Assembly: GCA_033782935.1 (NCBI GenBank)
Contig: JAWQEG010000630.1
Coordinates: 1,458,501 to 1,522,500 of the forward strand
Reading direction: 5' to 3'
DNA: 64,000 bases
From: Petrolisthes cinctipes
Lineage: Eukaryota; Arthropoda; Malacostraca; Decapoda; Porcellanidae
Shown here piece after piece: positions 62,552 through 64,000 of this stretch. The notes under the pieces were generated by a model. It did not search any database and was not told the origin of the DNA. It saw only the letters and a list, made by a program, of their open reading frames with translations. Position numbers and translations under genes: made by a program. The first letter of the stretch is position 1. Every line of letters starts with the position of its first letter.

Positions 62552-64000
62552 GTGTTAGAGTATTTTCAAAATACAGCCCAAAAACATACTGAAAATCGAT
62601 CTTTTAGGTGCCCAAAAGTCGATATGTGCATTCATCTTCTGTACCCGTTTATATCTCAAATTCTGGCCCTAAACTCCCGAAAATTCGATATTTTGGGGTC
62701 CCAGAAGCGATCTGTACATGCCTACTCCGTGTTAGAGTATTTTCAAAATTCAGGCCCAAAACATGCTGAAAATCGATATTTTTGGTGCCCAAAGTCAATA
62801 TGTGCATGTATCTTCTGTACCCTTTTATATCTCAAATTCAGGCTCAAAACACCCGAAAATTCAATATTTTGGGGTCCCAGAAGCAATCTGTACAGTGCTA
62901 GAATATTTTCAAAATATAGGCTAAAAACATGCTGAAAATCGATCTTTTAGGTGCCAAAAAGTCGATATCTCAAATTCAGTCCCAAAACACCCGAAAATTC
63001 GATATTTAGGGGTCCCAGAAGCGATCTGTACATGCCTACTCCGTGTTAGAGTATTTTCAAAATACATGCTCAAAACATACTGAAAATCGATCTTTTAGGT
63101 GCACAAAAGTCGATATGTGCATGTATCTTCTGTACCCGTTTATATCTCAAATTCAGGCTCAAAACACCCGAAAATTCAATATTTTGGGGTCCCAGAAGCA
63201 ATCTGTACATGCCTACACAGTGCTAGAATATTTTCAAAATATAGGCTAAAAACATGCTAAAAATCAATCTTTTAGGTGCCAAAAAGTCGATATCTCAAAT
63301 TCAGTCCCAAAACACCCGAAAATTCGATATTTAGGGGTCCCAGAAGCGATCTGTACATGCCTACTCCTTGTTAGAGTATTTTCAAAATACAGGCCAAAAA
63401 CATACTGAAAATCGATCTTTTAGGTGCCCAAAAGTCGATATGTGCATGCATCTTCTGTACCCGTTTATATCTCAAATTCTGGCCCTAAACACCCGTAAAT
63501 TCGATATTTTGGGGTTTCAGAAGCGATCTATACATCCCTACTCCGTGTTAGAGTATTTTCAAAATTCAGGCCCAAAACATGCTGAAAATCGATATTTTTT
63601 GTGCCCAAAGTCAATATGTGCATGTATCTTCTGTACCCGTTTATATCTCAAATTCAGGCTCAAAACACCCGAAAATTCAATATTTTGGGGTCCCAGAAGC
63701 AATCTGTACATGCCTTCTCAGTGCTAGAATATTTTCAAAATATAGGCTAAAAACATGCTAAAAATCGATCTTTTAGGTGCCAAAAAGTCGATATCTCAAA
63801 TTCAGTCCCAAAACACCCGAAAATTCGATATTTAGGGGTCCCAGAAGCGATCTGTACATGCCTACTCCGTGTTAGAGTATTTTCAAAATACATGCTCAAA
63901 ACATACTGAAACTCGATCTTTTAGGTGCACAAAAGTCGATATGTGCATGCATCTTCAGTACCCGTTTATATCTCAAATTCAGGCTCAAAACACCCGAAAA
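62552..64000. repeat. Right edge: trimer, A-C dimer, trimer and partial A
   Basis: Trimer 62552-63042 (491 bp, the cagcccaaaaac / gtgcattcatctt / aaactcccg subfamily), dimer 63043-63367 (A 177, C 148), trimer 63368-63868 (501 bp, with ggggtttcagaagc and ctatacatccctac), then 132 bases of a type I A cut by the window edge. The array clearly continues beyond 64,000. Confidence 0.9.

Larger units (their letters stand above)
1..64000. repeat. Continuous satellite DNA array, ~176-bp monomer with multi-level higher-order repeats
   Basis: Every part of the window is made of the same monomer family in one orientation. Monomer starts, taken at the gt of gtgttagag or gtgctagaa, can be followed from position 116 to 63,869. 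Spacings are only about 147-149, 153, 166-167 or 175-179 bases. No unique sequence, transposon, inverted segment or gene interrupts the series, and the array runs off both window edges. The monomer length and multimeric organisation resemble centromeric satellites of plants and animals, but that placement is inference. I do not recognise the family, and no unique flank is present to fix the chromosome location. Confidence 0.98.

Noticed and set aside
1..64000. CRISPR array
   Set aside because: Repeats are contiguous 88/176-bp units with no unique spacers between short repeats, and no cas genes are present.

Overview
The whole 64,000-base window is one uninterrupted, head-to-tail satellite DNA array. 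I find no protein gene, RNA gene, transposon, CRISPR array or unique spacer. By tracing unit boundaries from end to end I can tile the window with about 386 monomers (the first and last are cut by the window edges). All are in the same orientation, and no insertion is larger than 5 bases. G+C is about 40% in the first 180 bases, which I counted by hand. Nothing identifies the species. A nucleosome-sized monomer (about 176 bp) organised into multimers over tens of kilobases is typical of centromeric or pericentromeric heterochromatin in plants and animals, so the window is most likely eukaryotic. I do not recognise the family.

The array is hierarchical. (1) The deepest unit is an 88-bp half-repeat. 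The 176-177 bp monomer is two diverged copies of it (H1 and H2). (2) Three monomers, here called A (177 bp), B (176 bp) and C (148 bp, with an internal 29-bp deletion), form a 501-bp trimer. A version with a further 10-bp deletion at the end of B is 491 bp. (3) Trimers come in two haplotypes. Type I has A with gcacaaaag and cttcagtacc, then B with ttttagatgccc. Type II has A with gcccaaaag and cttctgtacc, then B with tttttggtgccc. In several regions they alternate, giving a hexamer of 992-1002 bp. (4) Hexamers have been reshuffled by unequal exchange into longer, locally amplified units: 1002, 1317, 1836, 2168, 2182, 2476 and 2673 bp. (5) At the top level a 10,409-bp block of 63 monomers is present twice in tandem (about 40,504-61,321). 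The two copies agree at every diagnostic variant I compared.

Layout: 1-4,112 trimers with two related pentamers; 4,113-6,116 trimers; 6,117-8,750 two copies of a 1317-bp octamer; 8,751-12,758 the most regular I/II alternation; 12,759-16,083 irregular trimers, a dimer and a 5-bp insertion; 16,084-21,253 two copies of a 2673-bp unit; 21,254-28,802 the 2182-bp family; 28,803-34,092 irregular, then the 2168-bp family; 34,093-40,503 the 1836-bp family with tetramers and a dimer; 40,504-61,321 two copies of the 10.4-kb block; 61,322-64,000 a mosaic right end.

Many open frames of 60-165 codons run through the array. They arise because 177 and 501 are multiples of three, and they recur with the satellite period. 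I do not regard any as a gene. The interest lies in how the array grew: internal dimerisation, microhomology deletions, hybrid monomers and very recent segmental amplification, all readable directly from the sequence.
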